Assembly (NCBI GenBank): GCA_001586965.3
Contig: LUCW03001512.1
Location: 1-27,214 of the forward strand
Direction: 5' to 3'
Length of the DNA: 27,214 nt
Origin: Sphaeroforma sirkka
Lineage: Eukaryota; Opisthokonta; Ichthyosporea; Ichthyophonida
Part shown: positions 9,284 to 17,420 of the stretch, in pieces
Position numbering within the stretch: position 1 is the stretch's first letter
How the letters are laid out: each line of letters begins with the position of its first letter
Notes under the pieces: generated by a model
What the model was told of the DNA's origin: nothing
The model's input: the letters and a program-made list of their open reading frames with translations, nothing else
Database searches by the model: none
Translations under genes and position numbers: made by a program

Positions 9284-10427
9284 TAGATTATCTAACGATT
9301 CATCATCATTGCCTTCGAGTCTAGTTCTAGCCCGTTCGTTATCGCTATCGCTTTGACACTTACGTTTGAGGTATGACGATAATTTAGTGATCTCTGATTG
9401 TACTTCCATATGATCACTCTCTGACCTAGCAGATGTTTGTATATCTGCGGGCGAACTAATAGTTATGGCGAGTGTGTTTGTTATATTGGAACTAGTGGTT
9501 GTTGTTTCGGAATCTGTAGAATTTGCTTTAGATTTAGGCTGTGTTGGATCGTCGGGTACTCTACTGAGCAGGTATGCGAGCACTCTAGGGTACTGGGGTG
9601 GACATTTCTCACGTTCTAGTGCACTTTTATAAGCGGTGGTTAAACGAGTACGTGCTCCATTGATTGCGATAGGATTGGTCACATTCATAGGGTCGGCGCC
9701 TTTGTTTGTACGCCAGCCGCGTGCTAATAGAATCTGTTTGGTTTTAGAACTAAAGCGTGCAGGAACGACTAATTCAACTGCGCTTCGATCTTTGTAAAGA
9801 TACGAAGCGTGTAAGATGGGGATATTTTTCAACAAGTGAAAGTTCCATAGCCATTTCGATAGGTGTTTGTTGGTTGGAAGTGATCCATCCTCTAAAGCGT
9901 GAGTGTTGCAGTTAAAGTATAGTGCAGAGAGCTCCCAGTGATCCTGACAATCCCAAATAGATGGGGGTTTGCTTGGCTTAAAGAGAGCTTCCTGTGCCTC
10001 GCGAGAGGATGGGCTTCTAGTTTGATTGAGCATTTCTTTAAATGATTTCGGTCCAGGCCTTTTGGTCCGGGTCCGATTGTGATTCGCCCAAATTGGGGAA
10101 ATCAGTGGTGTTCATGGTTGGCATAGGTGTATGTGTGTCTGTTGTGTTGGTTGCTTGGTGTAGTTTGCGTTTGAGCTGTTCATTCTCTACTTTGAGTTGA
10201 TTGTTCTGTTCTTGTAAGAGACTATAAGCAGACTCAAGTCTATTCAGGCGCTCTTCAACACTTTTCTCACCACTTACCTTGGTGTTGCCTTTCTCAGATG
10301 TACGTACCTTATTGACATTTTCCTCTAGTTGAGATATCTTCACGTTGATCGGCTTGAGTGCTGTTTCCATTGTCGCTCGGATCAGGCTTGCTAGATCGTC
10401 CCCCGTAAGAGGTATGGCCCCGGCCAT
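9280..10427 (-). pseudogene. LINE copy 1 ORF1 (coiled coil plus conserved domain), cut by the LTR element
   Basis: This is the ORF1 protein of the LINE, expected to bind element RNA. Start choice: the ATG at 10427 gives MAGAIPL, matching the MAG start in copies 2 and 3; an in-frame ATG also exists at 10472. Residues ~25-90 form a likely coiled coil (VEERLNRLESAYSLLQEQNN, then LKVENEQLKRKL). After a frame change near 10035-10050 comes the conserved domain (10033 leftward): SIWDCQDHWELSALYFNCNT, then HALEDGSLPTNKHLSKWLWN, SAVELVVPARF, ILLARGWRTNKGADP and CPPQYPRVLAYLLSRVP. The tail is acidic and serine-rich. I do not recognise the domain. The 3' end is interrupted at 9280; the remainder is at 1480-1609. 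Confidence 0.8.
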
Positions 10428-10666
10428 GGCGTCGTCCAACTTATGACTAGCCCTTTTGCCGGCCAAAATCAACCGGCTGTGGTCTAGTGGTATTTCGGTA
10501 CTTTGTTGATGTGGTGGTCACGTGTTCAATTCTTGGTGTGGGAAATTTTCTTGGCGATTTTTGGGGGGTTTGGGTGTTTCTATTGTTTGGCGTTCACTTT
10601 CGCACTGTTGATGTTGTGTTCACGTCTAAAGTGAGATTTCGAGTGTCAGCGGTTTGAGATGTGCTT
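10428..10666 (-). promoter_or_regulatory. LINE copy 1 5' UTR
   Basis: This non-coding leader lies between the ORF1 start and the 22-bp array. The part touching the array (about 10605-10666, with TCACTTTCGCACTGT, AAGTGAGATTTCGAGTGTCA and TTTGAGATGTGCTT) is nearly identical to copies 2 and 3, whereas the rest of the leader has diverged. Such selective conservation suggests a functional element, for example transcription start or RNA packaging; that is inference. Confidence 0.55.
10473..10545 (+). other. tRNA-like A box/B box pair in LINE copy 1 leader, antisense to the LINE
   Basis: The plus strand has an A-box-like TGGTCTAGTGGTA (10480-10492) and a B-box-like GTTCAATTC (from 10524) at tRNA-like spacing. 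The same pair occurs at the same place in copies 2 and 3. The stems pair poorly, so it is not a working tRNA; a degenerate tRNA-derived or Pol III promoter-like sequence is possible, and chance is not excluded. Confidence 0.35.
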
Positions 10667-11829
10667 GAAATATATAAATTTCAAAAGTGAAATATATAAA
10701 TTTCAAAAGTGAAATATATAAATTTCAAAAGTGAAATATATAAATTTCAAAAGTGAAATATATAAATTTCAAAAGTGAAATATATAAATTTCAAAAGTGA
10801 AATATATAAATTTCAAAAGTGAAATATATAAATTTCAAAAGTGAAATATATAAATTTCAAAAAAGTGAAATATATAATTTCAAAAGTGAAATATATAAAT
10901 TTCAAAAGTGAAAATATAAATTTCAAAAGTGAAATATATAAATTTCAAAAGTGAAATATATAATTTCAAAAAGTGAAATATATAAATTTCAAAAGTGAAA
11001 TATATAATTTCAAAAGTGAAATATATAAATTTCAAAAGTGAAATATATAAATTTCAAAAGTGAAACATATAAATTTCAAAAGTGAAATATATAAATTTCA
11101 AAAAAGTGAAAATATATAAATTTTAAAAGTGAAATATATAAATTTTAAAAGTGAAATATATAAATTTCAAAAGTGAAAAATATATAAATTTCAAAAAAAT
11201 GAAATATATAAATTTCAAAAGTGAAATATATAAATTTCAAAAAAGTGAAATATATATTTCAAAAAAGTGAAATATAAAATTTCAAAAGTGAAATATAAAA
11301 ATTTCAAAAAAGTGAAATATATAAATTTAAAAAAAAAGTGAAATATATAAATTTCAAAAGTGAAATATATAAATTTCAAAAGTGAAATATAAATATAAAT
11401 TTCAAAAAAGTGAAATATATAAACTCAAAAGTGAAATATATAAATTTCAAAGTGAAATATATAAACTCAAAAGTGAAATATATAACTCAAAAAAAGTGAA
11501 ATATATAAATTTCAAAAAGTGAAATATATAAATTTCAAAGAAGTGAAATATATAAATTCAAAAAAGTGAAATATATAAATTTCAAAAGTGAAATATATAA
11601 ATTTCAAAAGTGAAATATATAAATTTCAAAAGAAATATATAAATTTCAAAAGTGAAATATATAAATTTCAAAAGTGTGAAATATATAAATTTCAAAAAAG
11701 TGAAATATATAAATTTCAAAAGTGAAATATATAAATTTCAAAAAAGTGAAATATATAAATTTCAAAAGTGAAAATATATAAATTTCAAAAGTGAAATATA
11801 TAAATTTCAAAAGTGAAATATATAAATTT
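10667..11829. repeat. 22-bp tandem array 1
   Basis: About 50 head-to-tail units of ~22 bp, core GAAATATATAAATTTC followed by an AAAAGT linker. Unit length varies by a few bases, mostly in A runs. Each unit contains TATATAAA. The array starts directly after the LINE leader (ATGTGCTT) and ends within a unit where the telomeric tract begins. No gene is present; open frames are short because the unit contains stops. Confidence 0.95.
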
Positions 11830-11911
11830 TTTTTAGGGTTTTAGGGTTTTTAGGGTTTTTAGGGGGTTTTAGGGTTTTAGGGGTTAGGGTTTTTAGGGTT
11901 TAGGGTTTAGG
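11830..11911 (+). repeat. Interstitial telomeric tract 1 (TTTTAGGG/TTTAGGG type)
   Basis: About ten degenerate telomeric units of the form T(2-5)AGGG, with occasional extra G, run in the G-rich orientation on the plus strand. The last two units are regular TTTAGGG. The tract ends TTTAGG and passes straight into TACC, the 3' end of LINE copy 2. Orientation implies the chromosome end lay to the right when the tract was added. Confidence 0.92.
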
Positions 11912-12248
11912 TACCTTTATTTGTTTACACACGCCATTGCTATATACAATGCCCTGATGTCCGGGGGGGTGGACTTGTGGCTACCGGCAGGTGTTGGCAG
12001 TTCCGTGACCCTGCTTTTCAGGGGAGGGCGAACTGGACTGTCTAGGGGCTGAGTCGTTTTCGGTCTGTGGTTGTTGTACTTGTTGAGTTGTTTTCTTTGG
12101 CTGTAGTTTTGTTAGTGGTGTGGGTGTTTGACAACCGTAACTGGATTGACACAGAGTCTGTGAGTAAGCTGTGACAGATATGCATATCGTTTCATTGAAT
12201 ATGAGGTATGATACAGAGGCTCACCAGTGTATCATACTCACTACCGCA
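11912..12248 (-). other. LINE copy 2 3' UTR with AATAAA near the terminus
   Basis: The segment lies between the ORF2 stop (12251-12249) and the telomeric tract. On the minus strand an AATAAA occurs at 11921-11916, a few bases before the junction, fitting a polyadenylation signal at the very end of the element. Small hairpins are visible, including CCCTG...CAGGG near 12011-12026 and GTCC...GGAC near 11958-11975. The part near 12040-12170 shows no further recognisable feature. Confidence 0.65.
12206..12237 (-). other. Conserved 10-bp hairpin just after the ORF2 stop, LINE copy 2
   Basis: GTATGATACA and its perfect complement TGTATCATAC enclose a 12-nt loop, about a dozen bases downstream of the ORF2 stop. 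Copy 3 keeps both arms unchanged with one loop difference. It may be an RNA structure recognised by the RT; that is inference. Confidence 0.6.
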
Positions 12249-15200
12249 TCACCGGGTCGCGATGTGCGACTGTGCCTGCCGGTAGGCATTCAAGGAGGGT
12301 GTGGGCGGGGGCGGGGGCGTTTCATCGCGCTGTGTTCGTTGATATATGTGCTATTCAACTTCAGGTCAATGCATATTTGTCGCAGGCATATTCGCCAGCG
12401 TCTGATCAAGTCAGGCGGAGTCACGCTACTACATATGTAGGATAGTGTAATGTCATTGGGATGTCATTGTCTAAGTTCTGGTCAATGTCAAACAGGGGTG
12501 TATGTGGTGGTTCGGGAGTTTGCGTGTCCAGTGCTGGGGCGCCGCTATATAGGCGCTAGCCTCTGGATGTAGTGTGTTGAAGTCCATTTGCGGGTTATCT
12601 AGCCACAGTGTTCTGTGGGCTTGTTCGAAACGACGTCTGCGGTCTAACGAAGGCCAAGTATAATCGTTCTGTGGGTGTTCTGAGTCTACGAGGAGAGTGT
12701 GTACTATTGTGGTCATGAACCGTGGCACTGGGAACACACAGTTCAGCAGTACTTGGGGTGGTATGGGTCCTTTGTGCAAGTACACCAGCTGGTCGTGTAG
12801 TGTGAGCATGTCTGTGTAGCGCTTACGGGTGCTAAGGGCGTCAAGTAAGTTGCTATCAACTACAATCTCTTTCTTTGGTGAGATGAGTTTGGACATGTAG
12901 GGCAGCACGAGGGGACACTTGAAGTGTGATGTGGTGAAAGGTGTTTTGCTGCAGCCAATGCATGAGAGACCTGCCGGGGTCTTTTCTAGCGTGAACATAT
13001 ACCTGTTCGTGACGTACAGTGCGACGATCGTTGGTACTCTGAATAAGAGACTGCTGAAGCTGTGATGTTCGAGTGGCGTGTCGAGTCGGTACCGCTCTTC
13101 CTCGCCTGGGTAGATGAGTCCAAATCGGAGTTCGCGAGCCGCTTGTCGGTGTAGTGCGCTTTCCTTTTGTTTGGTTTTCTGTTTGTGTATGCTTGTTTCA
13201 GTTTCCTGTATGTTATGAACGGAGGGTAGTGAAGTATGTTCTCGCGAGCGAGCATAGTGAGTCTCATAGGGGTGAATATGGTTGCTTGTTTGCCCAGATA
13301 TTCCTGTAGAGGATTTCTGTGTGACATACGAGTTTATATGATTTATAAGACTCACGCACTGCCAAGTGCATAATGCCCGTGCGTTGAGGAGTCCACAGAA
13401 CTGAATTTGTTTCAGCATAGTTGGTGTGGCTTTTGTTGGGGGGTTTTGTGTGCGGCAGTGGAAAGAATGTATCCAGAGGCCTTATGGATTACGGTATCGA
13501 GCTTGTCGAGTTGTGTATTGATTTGTGATGTGAGTGAGTAGTGTGATAGTGGGATGAAAGCAAGACCGTAAGTGATTTTGGAGAGTATAAATACTCGGAA
13601 GATCATGAGCTTGTTGTGTGGGTGTAGGTGGGTCCCAGCTCGGAAGCCAGGGGGGGCCGCTGTGGCTTATGGATTCATTCAGAGTATTGATGCGTGTTTC
13701 CAACATTTGTACAATGTCTATTCCCTTGGGTCCCATAGGGAATCCCAAGTATAGCAGCAGTGGGGTGTGCATCTATACCATTCAGTCCGAGCATGAACTT
13801 GTGTGCTAGTTTGGGATTTTGCGGTGCTACATATATCGATTTCTTTGGGTGGAATTCAACACCGGAGCGTTTGCCCCATACATAAGCATGGTTGAGGCCT
13901 AGTTGCAACTTGGTGTGATCGCGGTTGTATAATGCTAGGTCGTCGACCCAGCCAAGGAAGCCTCGGGGTCGACTTTAGCAAGGCTATCAAGTAGCGGGTC
14001 AATGTATATGTTGAAGAGTGTGGGGGTGATTGGATCACCCTGAGTTAGACCATGAGCACGTGTGAATATAGGCCCGAGGACTTGTTGATATGTAATACGA
14101 GACACTACATTATGGTACATGTTTTGGAAGAGGGTGATCAATGGGGTGGGTACCCGTCGATTGTGTAGAAGGCGCCAGAGGCGGTCAAGTTTGACTGAGT
14201 CATATGCTTTCTTAATGTCCAGGAATACCTGGTGGGTGTGTTGGGCTGTAGGGCTTGATTGATTGATGTATTCGTGTAGCGTGAGGGCGTGTGTGAAGCA
14301 AGAGTAGCCTGATTTGAACCCGCCTTGTCTGCTATGTGTTTTAAAGGCAGACAGCTGACTCATGTAACTCAGCAGTACTATTTGAAAGATACGACGCAGT
14401 ATCTGTGTGAGCGTTATAGGTCGAAAGAATTCTGGCCCTGTGGGTACCTCGCAGTTTTGGGAATGGGCACGATAAGCGTGCACAGCCAGGCTGACGGCAC
14501 GTTACCCGTATGTAGTATCTTGTTGAACAGGTAATTGAGGACTTTAAGAATTGGTGACTTGGGATTTGGTTTACCCTCCTGATCGTGTCCTATGGGATAG
14601 ACTTCGATAGCTGCTTTGAGAATATCAATATGTATTCCGTCCGGGCCGGAGCCTTCCGGCTATCATATGCTAGTATGGCTTGCATGATATGTGCGGTGGT
14701 GAAGATATCTTGGTCGAGAGGTATGAATTCAGTATGGGTTTCTTCTGGTATTTTGTAAGGTATTTTCTGGTTAAATAGCTTTTGCAGGAATGAGCTAATG
14801 ATGTGTGCTGTTGGTTCTGTTGTGTTGGGTATTGATGGTTGTTTGGACAGTGATTTCTTTTGTTTAGTGAATAATTTCACAATGGTGGTATTATGGATAC
14901 GCTCGGTAGCGCGCAATGGTGTGTGGGATCTGTGGGGGTTGTTTTCCAGATAGTAACCGTAGAATGTGCCTTGTGCTACTTTCCATAGCTTGTTAACTAT
15001 CGTATCATATACTGATGTGATTTTGTCTTGATTTGCATTCTGGATAAGTCGTAGCCATGACTTAGAGTTAGCTCTTATTCTTGCTCGAAAGGTATTTGCG
15101 TAGCGCGGGTTGTTGCAATTATAAGTTCGAATTCGGTATCTGTTGTACCCGTGTGCTGGCATACATTCTATGGATGTAGGCATAGTACTGGGGTGTTGTA

Positions 15201-15864
15201 TGTCTGGTGATTGAATGTTGAGTGAAAACACCCATTCATGATCGGTTTTGAGTGAAATGTCTGCGGCTTTGATGAGTGTGAGCAGTGTTCTCGTACGTGA
15301 TTGAGCGTAGACGTGATCAACACGTATATGTTTGCTGATTGGTTTGGTGTTATATGGTCCATTTGGTGTAGCTGAGTATAGTATTCGATAGATTTTCTAC
15401 GGTCGGGATATTTAATGAGGAAGTCATTATATTCTGTATCGCGGAAATTCATATCTCCAACTAGCACATGAGGTTTGCAGTTGAGTGCCATTAAAGTTTT
15501 GTATACGTCATTTCCTAGGTGTGGTGCTAAGTAGACACATGCTATGGTGACCATGCGAAAGGTAAATGCTACAAAGTATTGGCTTTGTGCATGTAGTTTG
15601 AAATCATTGAGCTATGTCTACTTATTAAGGCTACACCGTTGTTTCTACCACCACGGTGTATACTACTAGATGGGGGGGTGACGCATAGATAAGGTTGGTA
15701 TTACTTTCATTGCAAACTTCATTGAGGCGGTCTGTGTAGCCCCACGTCTCTACTAAACATAGGGCGTCACATTGACTGCATAGTTTACGTATTGCTCTGT
15801 ATTGTGCTTGTGTGTGTTTTTTCAGTGAGTTTAGGTTGACATAATACACGAGAATGTCACTCAT
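12249..15864 (-). pseudogene. LINE copy 2 ORF2: AP endonuclease, reverse transcriptase, C-terminal Cys/His motif
   Basis: ORF2 (about 1,200 codons) starts at the ATG at 15864, which overlaps the ORF1 stop (ATGA). The endonuclease has MSDILVYYVNLNS, GDMNFRD and TDHEWVF; the RT has SGYSCFTHALTLHEYIN, FLDIKKAYDSV (near 14190-14225), GLTQGDPITPTLFNIYIDPL and WVDDLALY (near 13934-13948). A C-terminal CIGCSKTPFTTSHFKC gives a CCHC-type motif typical of LINE ORF2 ends. The frame is broken several times: near 15671 (seven G where copy 3 has five), near 15610 (shared with copy 3), near 13950 just before WVDD (one base short in a homopolymer relative to copy 3), near 13640, and again near 12495. The homopolymer-associated breaks could be assembly errors. 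No RNase H domain is seen. Confidence 0.85.
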
Positions 15865-17191
15865 TGCGATTTCGTCTTACTAGTGGTTCGGTTTTGTTTG
15901 AATGCAGCAAGCTCTTTCTCTGTTTCTGCATCAGATATTTGTGGGGATTTCGAACTATCGCCTAAGACTGACGCTATTTCGTCATCTGACATATAGTGCT
16001 CTGAGACTTCGTCGGTGTGTTCATCATCGCTTGAATTTTCGATTCTAGCTTTAACTGTGTTTCTATTTGCTTCGTCGTCTCACTAATTATAATTCGTTTG
16101 GGGTTTCTTGAGGACGAATTAGTATTGTCCGTGATGTTGTTTGGGTCTGCGATTGGTGGTAGTGTTGCGGGTGCTGTGGGTGTAGATTTTCCGGTGGGTG
16201 GGTGTGTGCTGTTTCGTATGTCAGTGGTTTTCGTGGTTGTATAATTATGGATAGTATTGGGGGTTGTGGTATCTATTGGGTTTGGGCTGGATTGAGGAGG
16301 TTTGGTGGTGGTTTTCGGTACTCTACTGAGTAGGTGAGTTAGGACTCTAGGGTATTGTGGTGGACATTTATCGCGAGCCAGTGCGCTGGTATGAGCATTT
16401 TCTAGACGTTTGCGAGCGCCTTCTATTGCGATTGGGTTGGTTACGTTAGCGGGGTCTGCACCCTTGTTAATGCGCCAACCACGAGCAAGTAGGATTTGTT
16501 TAGTTTTGATTGCAAAACGTGTGGGGACTACAAGTTCTACTGCGCTACGATCTTGTAAAGGTATGACGCGTGCAGTATGGGGATGTATTTCAGCAAATGA
16601 AAGTTCCAAAGCCATTTGAGAGATGCTTGTTTGTCGGTAGCGTACCGTCTTCTAGTGCATGTGTGTTGCAACTAAAGTATAAGGCTGTGAGATCCCAATC
16701 TTCTTGGCAATCCCATATAGAGGGTGGCTTGCTGGGTTGGAATAGATTTGCTTGTGCCTCCCTTGAGGAGGAGTTGCGTGTTTGATTCAACATATCTTTG
16801 TACGTTGTAGGCTTGTCCTTGTTTGCAGGAGTTTGTATAAGTCCTGGCGTGTGCGTAATTGTGGTATCTGGGATACGTATACGGTGTTGGTTTGTGGCAG
16901 TGCTCTGTGGTTGTTGTTTTGGATGCAAGTTGCTGTTGGAGTTTCGCATTTTCACATTTTAGGGCGTGGTTCTGCTCTAGTAGAGTTTTGTTTGAGTGTT
17001 CTAATTTCTCTAAACGTGCGAGGATCTCCTCCACACTACTTACCTTGTGAGTCCCTTCTGTAGATGAACATACCTTTTGATGCAATCCTCGAAGTAGGTC
17101 ATCTTCTCTATCAGGGGTAGTACAATCGCCTTCAGTTTCTCGTCTAACTCTGTGGGTTGATGGACTCCTCCAGAGGGCGGGGCCCCGCCAT
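15861..17191 (-). pseudogene. LINE copy 2 ORF1: coiled coil plus unrecognised conserved domain
   Basis: Start at the ATG at 17191 (MAG...), the point conserved in all three copies. Segments in order: a leading part (ELDEKLKAIVLPLIEKMTYF), a coiled coil (VEEILARLEKLEHSNKTLLE, then QNHALKCENAKLQQQLA), a Thr/Pro/Gln-rich linker, the conserved domain (SIWDCQEDWDLTALYFSCNT; SAVELVVPTRF; ILLARGWRINKGADP; CPPQYPRVLTHLLSRVP), a Pro/Thr-rich stretch and an acidic tail. The coiled coil followed by a basic conserved domain recalls L1-type ORF1 proteins that trimerise and coat RNA, but no RRM or CCHC is evident. Frames change at several points, including the G run after the start, near 16550-16615, and near 16075. 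The stop (15863-15861) overlaps the ORF2 start. Confidence 0.8.
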
Positions 17192-17420
17192 AGTGTCGGC
17201 TAACGATCAAGTGATTTGATTTTCGATTGATAACAGGTCTGTTTGGTCCAGTGGTAAATTGCCTGGTTTGGTGTGGTGCGGTCACGTGTTCGATTCTGGG
17301 TCGGATTGAAAATTTTCTGGGGTCTGTGTGATTTCTTTGAATTGTTTTCACTTTCGCACTGTGTATGTTGAGTTCACATCTAAAGTGAGATTTCGAGTGT
17401 CAGCAGTTTGAGATGTGCTT
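17192..17420 (-). promoter_or_regulatory. LINE copy 2 5' UTR
   Basis: The leader between the ORF1 start and array 2. It includes the tRNA-like A/B box pair on the opposite strand and, next to the array, the block TCACTTTCGCACTGT ... AAGTGAGATTTCGAGTGTCA ... GAGATGTGCTT that is also conserved in diverged copy 1. The phrase AAAGTGAGATTTC resembles the AAAGTGAAAT part of the repeat unit, so the array may have grown from the leader. Confidence 0.55.
17237..17309 (+). other. tRNA-like A box/B box pair in LINE copy 2 leader
   Basis: TGGTCCAGTGGTA (from 17244) and GTTCGATTC (from 17288) lie at tRNA spacing on the plus strand. The D arm partly pairs; the T arm pairs poorly. It is conserved with copies 1 and 3 but is not a convincing tRNA. 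Confidence 0.35.

Larger units (their letters stand above)
1..10666 (-). mobile_element. LINE copy 1 (older, partial, split by an LTR element)
   Basis: This is a non-LTR retrotransposon on the minus strand. The right part (9280-10666) holds most of ORF1 and the 5' UTR; the left part (1-1609) holds the end of ORF1 and the first portion of ORF2. The 3' part lies beyond the left window edge. The two parts are separated by the LTR element at 1610-9279. Homology to copies 2 and 3 is clear along the length: for example the window start matches the region near 14405, and 9301-10033 encodes an ORF1 domain roughly 80% identical by eye to theirs. Divergence is far greater than between copies 2 and 3, so this is an older insertion of the same family, consistent with the most internal position if the chromosome end is to the right. 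Confidence 0.85.
11912..17420 (-). mobile_element. LINE copy 2 (body without the array)
   Basis: A full-length family member of about 5.5 kb on the minus strand: 5' leader, ORF1, ORF2 and 3' UTR, with the 3' end on telomeric repeats and the 5' end on a 22-bp array. It is nearly identical along its whole length to copy 3 (19832-25339), differing mainly by small indels, many in homopolymers. Both ORFs carry several frame changes. The APE-type endonuclease and single-domain RT put it among the apurinic-endonuclease LINEs rather than R2/Genie-type elements with restriction-like endonuclease; I cannot place the clade. Confidence 0.92.

Noticed and set aside
10667-11829. CRISPR-like repeat array
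   Set aside because: The units are contiguous with no unique spacers, and the setting is a eukaryotic retrotransposon block. It is a simple tandem array.
11830-11911. The telomeric tract as a true chromosome terminus
   Set aside because: It is short, degenerate and followed by more than 15 kb of sequence, so it is interstitial. The real end, if near, lies beyond the right edge.
12171-12445. Plus-strand open frames near 12171-12445 and 20086-20358
   Set aside because: They are antisense to the C-terminal part of ORF2 and the 3' UTR. Conservation between copies 2 and 3 follows from near identity of the whole element, not from selection on these frames.
13572-13809. Plus-strand open frames over the RT region of copies 2 and 3, and over ORF1 (16410-17063, 24693-24911)
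   Set aside because: They are shadows of LINE ORF2 or ORF1 on the opposite strand, with no separate motif.
17237-17309. A functional tRNA gene in the LINE leader
   Set aside because: The acceptor, T and anticodon stems do not pair acceptably; only the A and B boxes look tRNA-like.
17040-17351. ORF1 start upstream of 17191 (open frame to 17351 and its counterpart to 25270)
   Set aside because: The extension covers the tRNA-like leader sequence and is not matched in copy 1, whereas the MAG start is present in all three copies.
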